The notes below the pieces were generated by a model. The model was not told where the DNA came from and ran no database searches. It saw only the letters and a program-made list of their open reading frames with translations. Positions 13,331 to 21,387 of a stretch of 21,387 nucleotides of DNA are shown here, in pieces. The translations under genes were made by a program, and so were the position numbers. The stretch comes from Ichthyophonus hoferi (Eukaryota > Opisthokonta > Ichthyosporea > Ichthyophonida > Ichthyophonidae), in contig NAOQ01000579.1 of the NCBI GenBank assembly GCA_002751075.1, forward strand, positions 1 through 21,387, given 5' to 3'. Numbering within the stretch: the first letter of the stretch is position 1; each line of letters opens with the position of its first letter.

Positions 13331-14242
13331 GTATAAATACAAGGTTTCATACAATAATAAAAAGAACAGTTGAATCATATAATACTGTTCCGTCATATAT
13401 CTATAAACTACTAGTTAGAAAAAATTATATTCCGGAATTTAATGCGTATTTGTATATATTCGTTCTATGTCCTTGGTTTAAAGACCGTGAAATGCGTAAT
13501 CCAAATCTTACACTAGAAGTCCAACTAGTCAAGCCTGGTGTTGCTTTTTCTGTTATTAGCAATACCGTAACCATTTATCCACAATCGCACTTATATCGTA
13601 GTTAACATATATACAACACATAACCTAATAAGAAATTAAAGGCTTCTATAGCTCCTGCTCAACAACGTTAGCTTGTTCAGGAATTATTGAAAGCTTTAGA
13701 TTGCAGATTATTAGGCTACAATCTTAAAATAAAACTCCGTGTCCCCTATTTCAGTCCTAAATTTAATAGAGTTATTAATCCTTGTCATACTTCTACTTTA
13801 TTGAATTTAGGATTGAAATCAGGGATACTTGGTTCTATTTCAAGGTTTTGGTCAGGTAGATAATAAACTAATGCTTTTGATAATTCTTGTTCAAGGTCAC
13901 ACTGTTGCTCAAGAGTTATAGATGCCTTTAATTTCTTATTAGGTGATGTGTTGTATATATATCAACTATGATCTAATTGTAGATAAAATAGTTATGGTAT
14001 TGATAATATTAGGAGAAGCAACACCAGGCTTGACTAGTTGGCCTTTTAGTATAAGATATAAGATCTGGATTAAGTACTTTACCGTTTTTATAAACTAAAG
14101 ACATAATATGAATACATGCAAATATACATTAAATTTCGGAATGTGATTTTTTCTAACTAGTATTTTATACATATATATAACTGAACAGTAGTATATGACT
14201 CAACTGTTTGCTTTATTATTGTATGAAATCTTGTATTCATGT
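13331..14242. repeat. ~910-bp imperfect palindrome with coding-like arms
   Basis: Two arms of about 445 bp face each other with only about 22 bp between them (loop about 13773-13794). Matching blocks keep a constant centre: ATACAAGGTTTCATACAATA (13337) with its complement ending near 14237, AACTAGTCAAGCCTGGTGTT (13525) with AACACCAGGCTTGACTAGTT near 14017, CCTAATAAGAAATTAAAGGC near 13624 with its complement near 13930, and TCCTAAATTTAATAGAGT (13755) with its complement at 13795. Identity in the blocks compared is roughly 80%. Parts of each arm read like diverged coding DNA: both give peptides around NKKLKASI and PKFN at equal distances from the centre. The family is not recognised and neither copy is intact. 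The open frame 13318-13605 belongs to the left arm. Confidence 0.85.
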
Positions 14243-14429
14243 TTTTTCGCTCCTAATATCAGTGCCTTTTATCATCTACAATTATTTATTCTCTGAATGT
14301 TTCTACGTTTCTGTTTATGTTTAGTATGTTTAAAAATAAAAAGATCTGCATGCAAAAGGCCTTGACCTTGACGTAAGGGGTATAGTATAGAGGCAGGTTT
14401 AGATAAGTATTCATAAGCATATATATTTT

Positions 14430-14842
14430 ATTGGTTTTATTTGGCATACTATTATAATACTAATTATACTATTTAAAATTTAATCTCCAATTCATAGTCA
14501 TATATAATTTATCTTAATTTTAAATATTTAAATATTTAATGCGCACTATTGGATTTATCATAGTAAGTCAGATACAATGTCAGTGTTTTTATCATTTACC
14601 ATTAGTGTTATTATTTTATTTTACATATTATTGTAATCTTAATTATACTATTTTAACTTTAATTCCCAATTCAAGGTTATATATAATTCATCTTAATTTT
14701 AAATATTTAAATAATTAATGCGTACTATAAGATTTTCTATAGTAAGTCAGATATAATGCCAATGTTTTTATCATTTACCATTAGTTCATTATTTTATTTT
14801 ACATATTATTGTACTCTTAATTATACTATTTTAATTTTAATC
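14430..14842. repeat. ~179-bp tandem repeat, two full copies and one partial
   Basis: The block TAATTATACTATTT starts at 14461, 14640 and 14818, giving a period of 178-179 bp. Each full copy also holds TTTAAATATTTAA, a GCG[CT]ACTAT block, AGTAAGTCAGATA and TTTTTATCATTTACCATTAG. The third copy stops at about 14842. Copies differ by roughly 10-15% by eye. No protein or known transposon features were seen. Confidence 0.85.
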
Positions 14843-14964
14843 TGTAGAGCACGTTGTTGTAGTTCTATTGAATTTTTAACAGGCTTCGGAGTCTTCAATT
14901 AGTCCTTGACTCTTACGTAGATAGATATTTTCTTTTGGGTGCTGGAGTACCTCAATACAGCTTA

Positions 14965-15400
14965 TTAAGAACTAGCCAGTTCTTGGCATAGTTCTTTTGC
15001 TGCCATAGCAGTTTGTGGAGTCACCCTCTTATGGGCGTTACTGCATTTATACTTAAACTTAATTGAAACCAGTGCAAAGACACTATAGTAGGCCATTAAC
15101 GTATCCTCTTGGGGTACATGGTAGCTGTAGTAGTTATCGTTTGTAATATATTCAATTGTGTCAAAACGAGAAATTTTTGCAGACAAATAAACTGTACAGG
15201 CCATATGATTGGGTTTCAATCTGCGCATTATGCATACCCCTATATATGATTGGGTTTCGCTTCAACGAATAGTAAATTATTCTTTAATTCTGTATGTATT
15301 GGGGATCACAAATAACCGTAAATTAATATGAATTATATTACTATAAGTATACGTTTACATCGAAAGTCTAGTCAGATATATTACCTGTGCCTTCTATCAT
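14965..15400 (-). CDS. Possible two-exon gene for an uncharacterised 80-aa protein
   Basis: Exon 1 (15385-15400) would supply MIEGT plus one base. Exon 2 (14965-15191) joins in frame after an intron of 193 bp, GTAATA...TACAG, and ends with a stop at 14965. The 80-residue product reads like a genuine soluble protein: a balanced first half (VYLSAKISRFDTIEYI), a central tyrosine-rich part and a C-terminal segment that looks helical (TAMAAKELCQELASS). I do not recognise the family. The whole candidate lies in a block that interrupts a tandem repeat array, so it may have arrived with an insertion. A single-exon reading from 15228 is an alternative. Confidence 0.35.
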
Positions 15401-15418
15401 CAGTATATCTTTTAAATA

Positions 15419-15560
15419 TGTTTTTTTACATATTATTATAGCTTTAATTATACTATTTTAAATTTAATCAGAAACTTATATTCGTATATAATTCATTTTA
15501 ATTTTAAATATTAAAATATTTAGTATTTATTGAACACTATGGAATTTATTTTGAATAATT
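15419..15560. repeat. Further diverged copy of the 179-bp repeat
   Basis: TAATTATACTATTTTAAATT at 15445 restarts the repeat seen at 14430-14842 and continues through TTTTAATTTTAAATATT and an ACTATGGAATTTAT block before fading. It is more diverged than the first copies. Together with the partial copy ending at 14842 it flanks the 14843-15418 block with about 46 bp of matching sequence on either side. Confidence 0.7.
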
Positions 15561-16093
15561 TCTCAAAATCCGCGCTGAATTTGGCAAGTCGTATAATACA
15601 CCCTACAGTTAGGATAAGTCGTATAGTGTTAGTGTTAACTACAGCTAGGAGGTATCTATGGGATTTTTATTTGCTTATTACTTTTCATTATATATATATA
15701 TATTTATTACTATATATATATTTGCACTTCCTTTCTTTGCTATACTACCTAACCGCACCTATTTCCTGTACCCTGATTGCATCTGTTTTCACTCGAACTT
15801 GTAAGTTTCTCTCTCTTTCAGCACTATTATGACAAGGAGTGGGTCTCCAAGGAATGAGATAACCGGAAGTGATAATTATATTATAGGGTGCGATATTGGC
15901 GTGTTCACTCGACTGACCTGTCTATTACATATTTTATCTGTGTGCATTAATCGAAGTTACACGCAATAAAAAGGTACGAAAGGAATATTATGTTAAATAA
16001 TTCTAATAACATAACCCTTCAAGTTTAGACAGATTCTCTTTCTATACAACCATATGCTGATATTTAAACTCTGTTCTTTCCCTTAGTTTTGCC
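15561..16093. promoter_or_regulatory. Presumed XPNPEP1 promoter and 5' UTR region
   Basis: No coding exon is supported here. The frame 15530-15832 is non-conserved and includes TA-repeat translation. A pyrimidine-rich CTGTTCTTTCCCTTAG lies just before the XPNPEP1 ATG and could be the acceptor of an intron in the 5' UTR. No certain TATA box was found, and the exact promoter position is not determined. Confidence 0.35.
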
Positions 16094-19000
16094 ATGGCGT
16101 CTGCCCCAGTAGATACTACGCAGCGCTTAGCAGCGCTAAGGGAATTACTACAGAAAGGAACGGAAGGAAATGAGAACGTGGATGCTATGATGGTGCCTCA
16201 TGAGGACAGTCATATGGTAGGGATGTGTTAGGTGGGGGTGGAGGAAGATAGGAGGGAATAATAGGTTGTATTTAATTATGTTTTGATCGAAGCTGCAATT
16301 CAATCTAATATTATTCAATCTAATCTCTTATTTTTTAATCTAATCTATTGTTATTCAATCGAATCTATTGTTATTCAATCTAATCTATTATTATTTAATC
16401 TAATCTATTGTTATTTAATATAATCTAAACTTTACCATGATCCAATTATATTTTTCAGAGTGAATATGCAGCCAGTCATTTTGAGCGACTAGAGTTTATC
16501 AGCGGCTTTTCAGGATCTGCTGGTAGGTTGGAAAGATTTAATTGGCTAAGGGTTTTATATCGTCCTTATTAGTGGTTCTGCATCAGTCATTATCAAACAT
16601 GATTGGGCTTTGGTTGGTATAGATTTATCGCATTGCAGGATACATCCATGTAAATGAAATATGACATCACACTGACATCTACACTTGGGAATATATTTAC
16701 ACTCCTCTTCAAAAGTGCTTTTAAAGGTCAATATTTTTAATAGAGATAGATGATTGGACATATTTAATATCACTTACATAGAGCGGTAAACAGCCACAAT
16801 ATTATTATTATTATTAGGATTGATTGATTGACTGGTGGATTGAGCTATGGATGTATTGAAATGTGGAAAAAATGGCTTCACTGCCAGACTATTGGTCAAT
16901 GACTTATGATAGTAATTGACTTAAGAGAGGTATTGATGAATACTGCTTATGATATAGATCTACAGTGTACTAGTAATTGGTAATTATTTAGGGTAATGCT
17001 TTGATTGGTGCGTGTTCCCTGCCTACCATATATCTCATTTCCATTGGTCAATAGTCATGAGATAGAGCTATAAATTGCCCCCTACAATTTACTGCAATCT
17101 AAGTGGTTTCATTTCTTACTGTCGTAACTGCAGACTAATAATAGATAGATTATTGGTCTTTAGGGGGCCTAATAGGTATGTCATGCACTATGCTTACACG
17201 TTATATGGCCCATATATGGCAATACAGGATCAGCCTTAGTGACTAAGGATCATGCATACCTGTGGACAGATGGACGTTACCATTTACAGGTTAGAAGAAA
17301 CAATATTATTGGATGACAGAGAGGATAAAGAGAAGAGAAGAGAGAATAGAGTAAGAGAGAGAATGAAGAAAGAGCAATAGATATATGTATGTGTCAATGA
17401 AAATACATGCATTTTTCATAGCACTGAACACGTGTTCGTTGCTAGGCAGCAACACAGCTTGACGCCAATTGGACACTAATGAAGGCAGGACTGGTTGGTG
17501 TGAAAACAATGGAAGAACTTCTAAAAGAGGTATGATTGTATTGGCTGGCTATACACCATCCATCTATATATGGTTATTATGATTGTATTGGCTGTCTACG
17601 CACCCATACATTTATATATGGCTACTTCTACATCCCCTCAGTCATTGTGCTACAACCTTATAATTGGCCAATGGGCATAAAGATACATATATGTGCACGG
17701 TTTACGACCCGTTATATGCCTGTGAAGCCACTTAACAGTACTCCAGCATGCACGTGTACACAATCTGCTCATGACGTAATTATGATGCAATGACTATCAA
17801 AGGGAGGTAATATGTATTTAAAATTTAGTGCCCTATATGTATGTTTACGTCACGTCTGTCGGCCTTACATATATCTACCGTGTGTAGAGATACAACCAGA
17901 TTATTCTAACAATAATTAAAATTTATATTGTCTTAGCCAATCAGAAACAAGGGATTGAAACTTCTAAAACTCATGTATGTACTGCTAGGATAATTAATTA
18001 TCAAAGGATTATATGCCCGATATAACGATCCAATCATGTATTCCCTTTTAGTCACGGCTTGCCTCTCATTGTGCCTTTATCATGATATCCATATTGTCGT
18101 TATCCAACCATTAAGGAGATCGCGAGAAACTAACCAATCAGAGTAGACACTTCCAGAGATCAAAAGAATTGGCTTGGATCCATACTGCATGTCATATGGT
18201 AAACCATACCTTCTATATCTAGTAATATACTTTCTATATATAGTCATATACTTCCTATATATGATGGTATAAACCAAGTAATGTTTTATGTAGCATTACA
18301 ATTACAATTATCTCTAGGAGTCTATATATCATATATAAGTAGGTGTGTATATATCATATATAAGTAGGTGTGTATATACCATATATAGGTAGGTGTATAT
18401 ACCATATATAGGTAGGTGTGTATATACCATATATAGGCAGGTGTATATACCATATATAGGTCGGTATATATACCATATATATATTTCATACTCCAATTTT
18501 CTTTCTCTATCGTTCATCCAATCATACCAGTACAATTATAATGCAATTATAATACAATACAATCATAATACAATACAATAATAATACAATACAATACAGA
18601 ATCATACAATAAAGTCCAGGAGGAACTGGAAGCAACCAATCAAAAGTTAGTACCATTGTGGACAAACCCCCTAGACAAGGTGTGGATTGGCCGGCCCTCC
18701 CTGCCTAAGGACAAAATTGTAGTGCATCCTATAGAATTTACAGGTAGTGTTGTGAAAATGTGTAAATATTCATTAGAATTTCAGACAAAAGTATTAATTG
18801 AACCCCTCTTCTCTATATTACACTATAGACCCCCTATACTACACTATAGACCCCCGAGATTACACTATAGACCCCCTATAGACCCCCTCTTTACCTTTCC
18901 GTGCATATTGCGATTCTATTGGGGAATATTTCTTTAATTTTGCTACACCTTGTTTCCTATTGGATGCCCCCAAGGTATGACGTGGCATGATAAAGTAGAG

Positions 19001-21377
19001 ACGGTGAGGATGAAGATGAAAGAGAAGAAGTGTGACGTATTGATTGGCTCATGTCTAGACGACATTGCCTGTAAGTAGTGTGGATGTAGTATAAGATAGG
19101 ATAGGGTATAGTATGATATAATATGATAATATATAGTATATATATATAGGTAATTCTAGTACCCCTCTGATGCTAATATGACGATATTACTATTTAACCT
19201 ATTTCCTAATGACGTCAGGCTTTCTATCCCAGTCCTGTATTCTACTATATGTATATCTTTCTACTATATATATATATATCTATCTGTTATATGTATTGCA
19301 ATGCATCCTTAACGTCATAATGACCTCACAGGGCTGTTTAATGTGCGGGGTAGTGACGTAGAGTTTAACCCTACCTTCTATGCCTATGCCATGATCACCC
19401 TAGACTCCTTGACATTATACGTCGAGGGGGACAAGGTGGATGACGAGGTAAGTCTATATATGGTATAATTTATCATTTATAACCAGGATCCCATTGGTTA
19501 ACCCCTTTATTCTGCAGGTACGCGCCCATCTGGATGGAGTTGCAATTAAACCATATAAGGACATTCTTACTGATATGAAAGATAAGGCTCCGAGCCTAAC
19601 GGTATGTACTATATGCATCTTTTTCTCTCTCCCTCTCCCTCTCCCCCTCTCTCTCCATGTACTATTTATCTTTTATATCTAATCAATCTCAATCACCAAT
19701 CACACCCTAAAGCTATACCTATCAGCTGTCTATACCTAGTCCCTAACCAATCATATTGACCTATGTCTAATCTCCTATATACAGAAACTGTGGGTTGGTA
19801 ATAAATGCAACTATGCACTGGCCAGTCAGGTTCCCAAGGTGAGCATTGCCCGCTAGTGTATAACTAAAATATATCTTCTATGTATATCTATATCTATGTA
19901 TATCTATATCTATGTATATCTATATCTATGTATATCTATATCTATGTATATCTATATCTATGTATATCTATATCTATGTATATCTATATCTATGTATATC
20001 TATATCTATGTATAAGTATATCTATGTATATCTATATCTATGTATATCTATATTTAGGTATACATATCTATATTTACATATTATGGTTGCATATATTTCT
20101 CTCCATCATAGTTATAACAACTCTATTTATTTATTTTATAATTATAATGTAGTCAATAACCACCCGTATATAATATCCTAAACATCATCTGTTGGCTCGC
20201 TAAATTCCCTCATTTACAATAAATTTTCAGAATGAAAATTATAAAAAACCCCCTGGCATACATTAGAGATTGCGTGACTATTGAGTATTCCCACGATAGG
20301 ACCTCATGATATTGAATATTATAAACCCCCCCATATTTACTATATATTATATATTACTATAATAAGACAAATTACATTTTAACTGTTTCAACTATAAGAT
20401 ATGATTAGCCTTAGCTTACCCATCGTTCGATAATTTTATTATTTTAACACCGCGATATAGGTTTACTATTTTAACAGCCTAATATTATACGTTTACTATT
20501 TTAACTGCCTAATATTATATGCTTATTATTTTAACAGCCTAATATTATACGTTTACTATTTTAACTGCCTTATATTATACGTTTACTATTTTAACTGCCT
20601 TATATTATAACTGCTGTGGTATTAACTACTCTCCTATCCTATCCTACATTATGTAGCCCAAGGTATTGGTGGAGATTACACCTATGACCAAACTAAAAGC
20701 AGTAAAGAATGATGCAGAGCTAGAAGGAGCCAGAAACTGTCAGATTAGGGACGGGGTCGCATTGGTAAATATGGGGGGGGGTCTATAGGGTAAATATACG
20801 GGGGTTTATAAGGAAATGTTCAGTATATGGAGGGGGGTCTATAGGTATATACTATGTATGTAATTTAATATAACCTATCGCACGTGCTCTATCTTCCGCT
20901 TTACTATGTCTTCTCCTATCATATCACTTCCTTTTATTTTATTGGGTCAGCCAGCCACTCATCTCTCGTCTATAAATACATATCTATATATAATTCTATC
21001 TTTGGCTCTACAGGCTAGCTACTTGTGCTGGTTGGCCGATCAGGTTAAAGAAGGAAGGTCATTGGATGAGGTGGACGGGGCCGACCAATTACTGAAGTTC
21101 AGAGCGTGAGTACCTACCAATCACCTGGCTACTTCATAATGTTAACTGTATATTGGCCTAACTCTACCCTCTTCCTCTCCTTCTCTCTCCCTCTCTCTCT
21201 CTCTCTCCCCTACCTACCCTTATACAGTGAACAAAAACTGTTTGTGACGCCATCCTTTGCTACTATCAGCTCTATGGGACCTAATGGGGCTATCATCCAC
21301 TACTCTCCTTCTAAGCCTACTGCGGCACCTATCACTGCTGACTCCCTGTACCTCCTAGACTCCGGAGCACAATTCTT
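16094..21377 (+). CDS. XPNPEP1: Cytosolic Xaa-Pro aminopeptidase (aminopeptidase P), exons 1-13 (3' part beyond the window)
   Basis: This M24B metallopeptidase removes the first residue from peptides with proline second. Exons: 16094-16216, 16459-16522, 17228-17289, 17446-17529, 18147-18198, 18615-18743, 18975-19070, 19332-19447, 19518-19601, 19785-19838, 20657-20764, 21014-21105, 21228-21377. All junctions are GT-AG and in phase, giving 404 codons plus two bases. Landmarks by order: HMSEY (about 40-44), [44 protein letters not shown]...[36 protein letters not shown] (His379, equivalent to human His395) and YLLDSGAQ (Asp399, first metal ligand). Remaining ligands lie beyond the right edge. 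The start has a good context (GCCATGG). Exon 5 is the least certain: it is short, and the segment after IGLDP is about five residues shorter than in relatives. No damage was seen. Confidence 0.95.
16299..16430 (+). repeat. 20-bp minisatellite in XPNPEP1 intron 1
   Basis: About six copies of AATCTAATCTATTGTTATTC at a 20-bp period, with small variants, fill the middle of intron 1 and end about 30 bp before the exon 2 acceptor. Confidence 0.9.
17315..17385 (+). repeat. Purine-rich tract in XPNPEP1 intron 3
   Basis: An almost pure purine run (AGAGAAGAGAAGAGAGAATA and onward) lies in the transcribed strand of the 156-bp intron 3, just after its unusual GTTAGA donor. Purine-rich intronic tracts can act as splicing enhancers. 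That role here is inference. Confidence 0.6.
18320..18485 (+). repeat. 23-25-bp minisatellite in XPNPEP1 intron 5
   Basis: About seven copies of TATATACCATATATAGGTAG-GTGTG, some two bases shorter. Frames open on both strands through it only because the unit length and composition avoid stops. They are not genes. Confidence 0.9.
18532..18611 (+). repeat. ACAAT/ATACA microsatellite before XPNPEP1 exon 6
   Basis: Irregular (ATACA)n and (ATAAT)n units directly precede the exon 6 acceptor (CAATAAAG at 18614), so this intron end has no proper pyrimidine tract. Confidence 0.85.
18815..18888 (+). repeat. CTATAGACCCC repeat in XPNPEP1 intron 6
   Basis: Four copies of CTATAGACCCC(C) at about 18823, 18844, 18865 and 18876, the first three spaced 21 bp apart in a TACACTATAGACCCC context. 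The reverse complement of the same 12-mer occurs twice in intron 11. Confidence 0.9.
19876..20062 (+). repeat. 16-bp minisatellite in XPNPEP1 intron 10
   Basis: About eleven near-identical copies of TATGTATATCTATATC. Two overlapping reading frames (Met-Tyr-Ile rich) cover it and are artefacts of a repeat lacking stop codons in those frames. Confidence 0.95.
20461..20609 (+). repeat. 30-bp minisatellite x5 in XPNPEP1 intron 10
   Basis: Five exact-length 30-bp units, GTTTACTATTTTAAC[A/T]GCCT[A/T]ATATTATA plus one base. Copies alternate between AGCCTAA and TGCCTAA/TGCCTTA variants. The array ends about 47 bp before exon 11. Confidence 0.95.
20765..20845 (+). repeat. G-run block at the start of XPNPEP1 intron 11
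   Basis: Three G-runs (9, 5 and 6 G) occur within the first 75 bp of intron 11, two of them followed by GTCTATAGG. The first run begins only nine bases after the donor GT. The block is complementary to C-runs in introns 6 and 10. Confidence 0.85.
21178..21210 (+). repeat. (CT)n pyrimidine tract before XPNPEP1 exon 13
   Basis: CTCCTTCTCTCTCCCTCTCT and onward precede the acceptor TTATACAG at 21227. A likely branch site CCTAACT lies about 70 bp upstream of the exon. It serves as an unusually long polypyrimidine tract and is likely length-variable. Confidence 0.8.
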
Positions 21378-21387
21378 GTATGTAACC

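Noticed and set aside
15530-15832. 100-residue plus-strand frame
   Set aside because: It begins inside a repeat copy and runs through TA repeats and pyrimidine-rich DNA, so composition rather than coding explains it.
17536-17793. 85-residue frame in XPNPEP1 intron 4
   Set aside because: It starts within the intron after a verified donor, contains repeated intronic blocks and has no similarity to aminopeptidase P.
18080-18277. Minus-strand frame with [10 protein letters not shown] that loosely resembles part of aminopeptidase P
   Set aside because: It is the antisense of XPNPEP1 exon 5. The plus strand carries [11 protein letters not shown] in phase with its neighbours.
18744-18937. Extension of XPNPEP1 exon 6 through PPILHYRPP repeats
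   Set aside because: This is read-through into the CTATAGACCCC repeat of intron 6. The donor at 18744 and the in-phase exon 7 explain the gene.
19880-20181. Two overlapping Met-Tyr-Ile-Ser repeat proteins
   Set aside because: They are translations of the 16-bp minisatellite in intron 10.
20461-20609. Possible CRISPR-like array of 30-bp repeats
   Set aside because: The units abut with no spacers, lie inside an intron, and the host is a eukaryote.

Overview
The window is nuclear DNA of an A+T-rich, intron-rich eukaryote. The evidence is GT-AG split genes with introns of about 70-820 bp, a canonical ARF1, an animal-type ADP-dependent glucokinase, a cytosolic aminopeptidase P, Copia retrotransposon fossils and many micro- and minisatellites. 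I cannot name the species. Nothing here is bacterial, and no RNA gene or CRISPR array was recognised.

Layout. 1-565: microsatellite and short tandem repeats. 571-1800 (-): first three exons of ADPGK, which runs off the left edge. 2780-3027 (-): apparent last exon of a small tail-anchored or type I membrane protein. 3311-3769 (-): complete gene for a secreted, six-cysteine, probably GPI-anchored orphan protein, with a TATA box. 4187-4667 (+): two weak coding candidates. About 4960-6290 (-): decayed Copia RT-RNase H fossil. 7315-7956: fragment of a second Copia RT, duplicated head to head as an inverted repeat. 8738-11150 (-): complete four-exon ARF1. 11151-13330: no gene seen. 13331-14242: long imperfect palindrome whose arms look like old coding DNA. 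14430-15530: about 179-bp tandem repeat, interrupted by a block that holds a possible two-exon gene (14965-15400, -). 16094-21377 (+): first thirteen exons of XPNPEP1 (aminopeptidase P), which runs off the right edge just after the first metal ligand.

The three recognised genes are unrelated housekeeping functions (sugar phosphorylation, vesicle-coat GTPase, proline peptide turnover) and show no operon-like link. Most of what is unusual lies outside the coding exons. There are two independent long inverted repeats, a private minisatellite in nearly every XPNPEP1 intron, complementary C-rich and G-rich tracts in introns flanking XPNPEP1 exons, and a strong excess of the heptamer CCAATCA/TGATTGG across the window, several copies of which lie directly against 3' splice sites. 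All exon models were built by eye from splice signals, reading-frame continuity and remembered family sequences. No search or transcript data were available.
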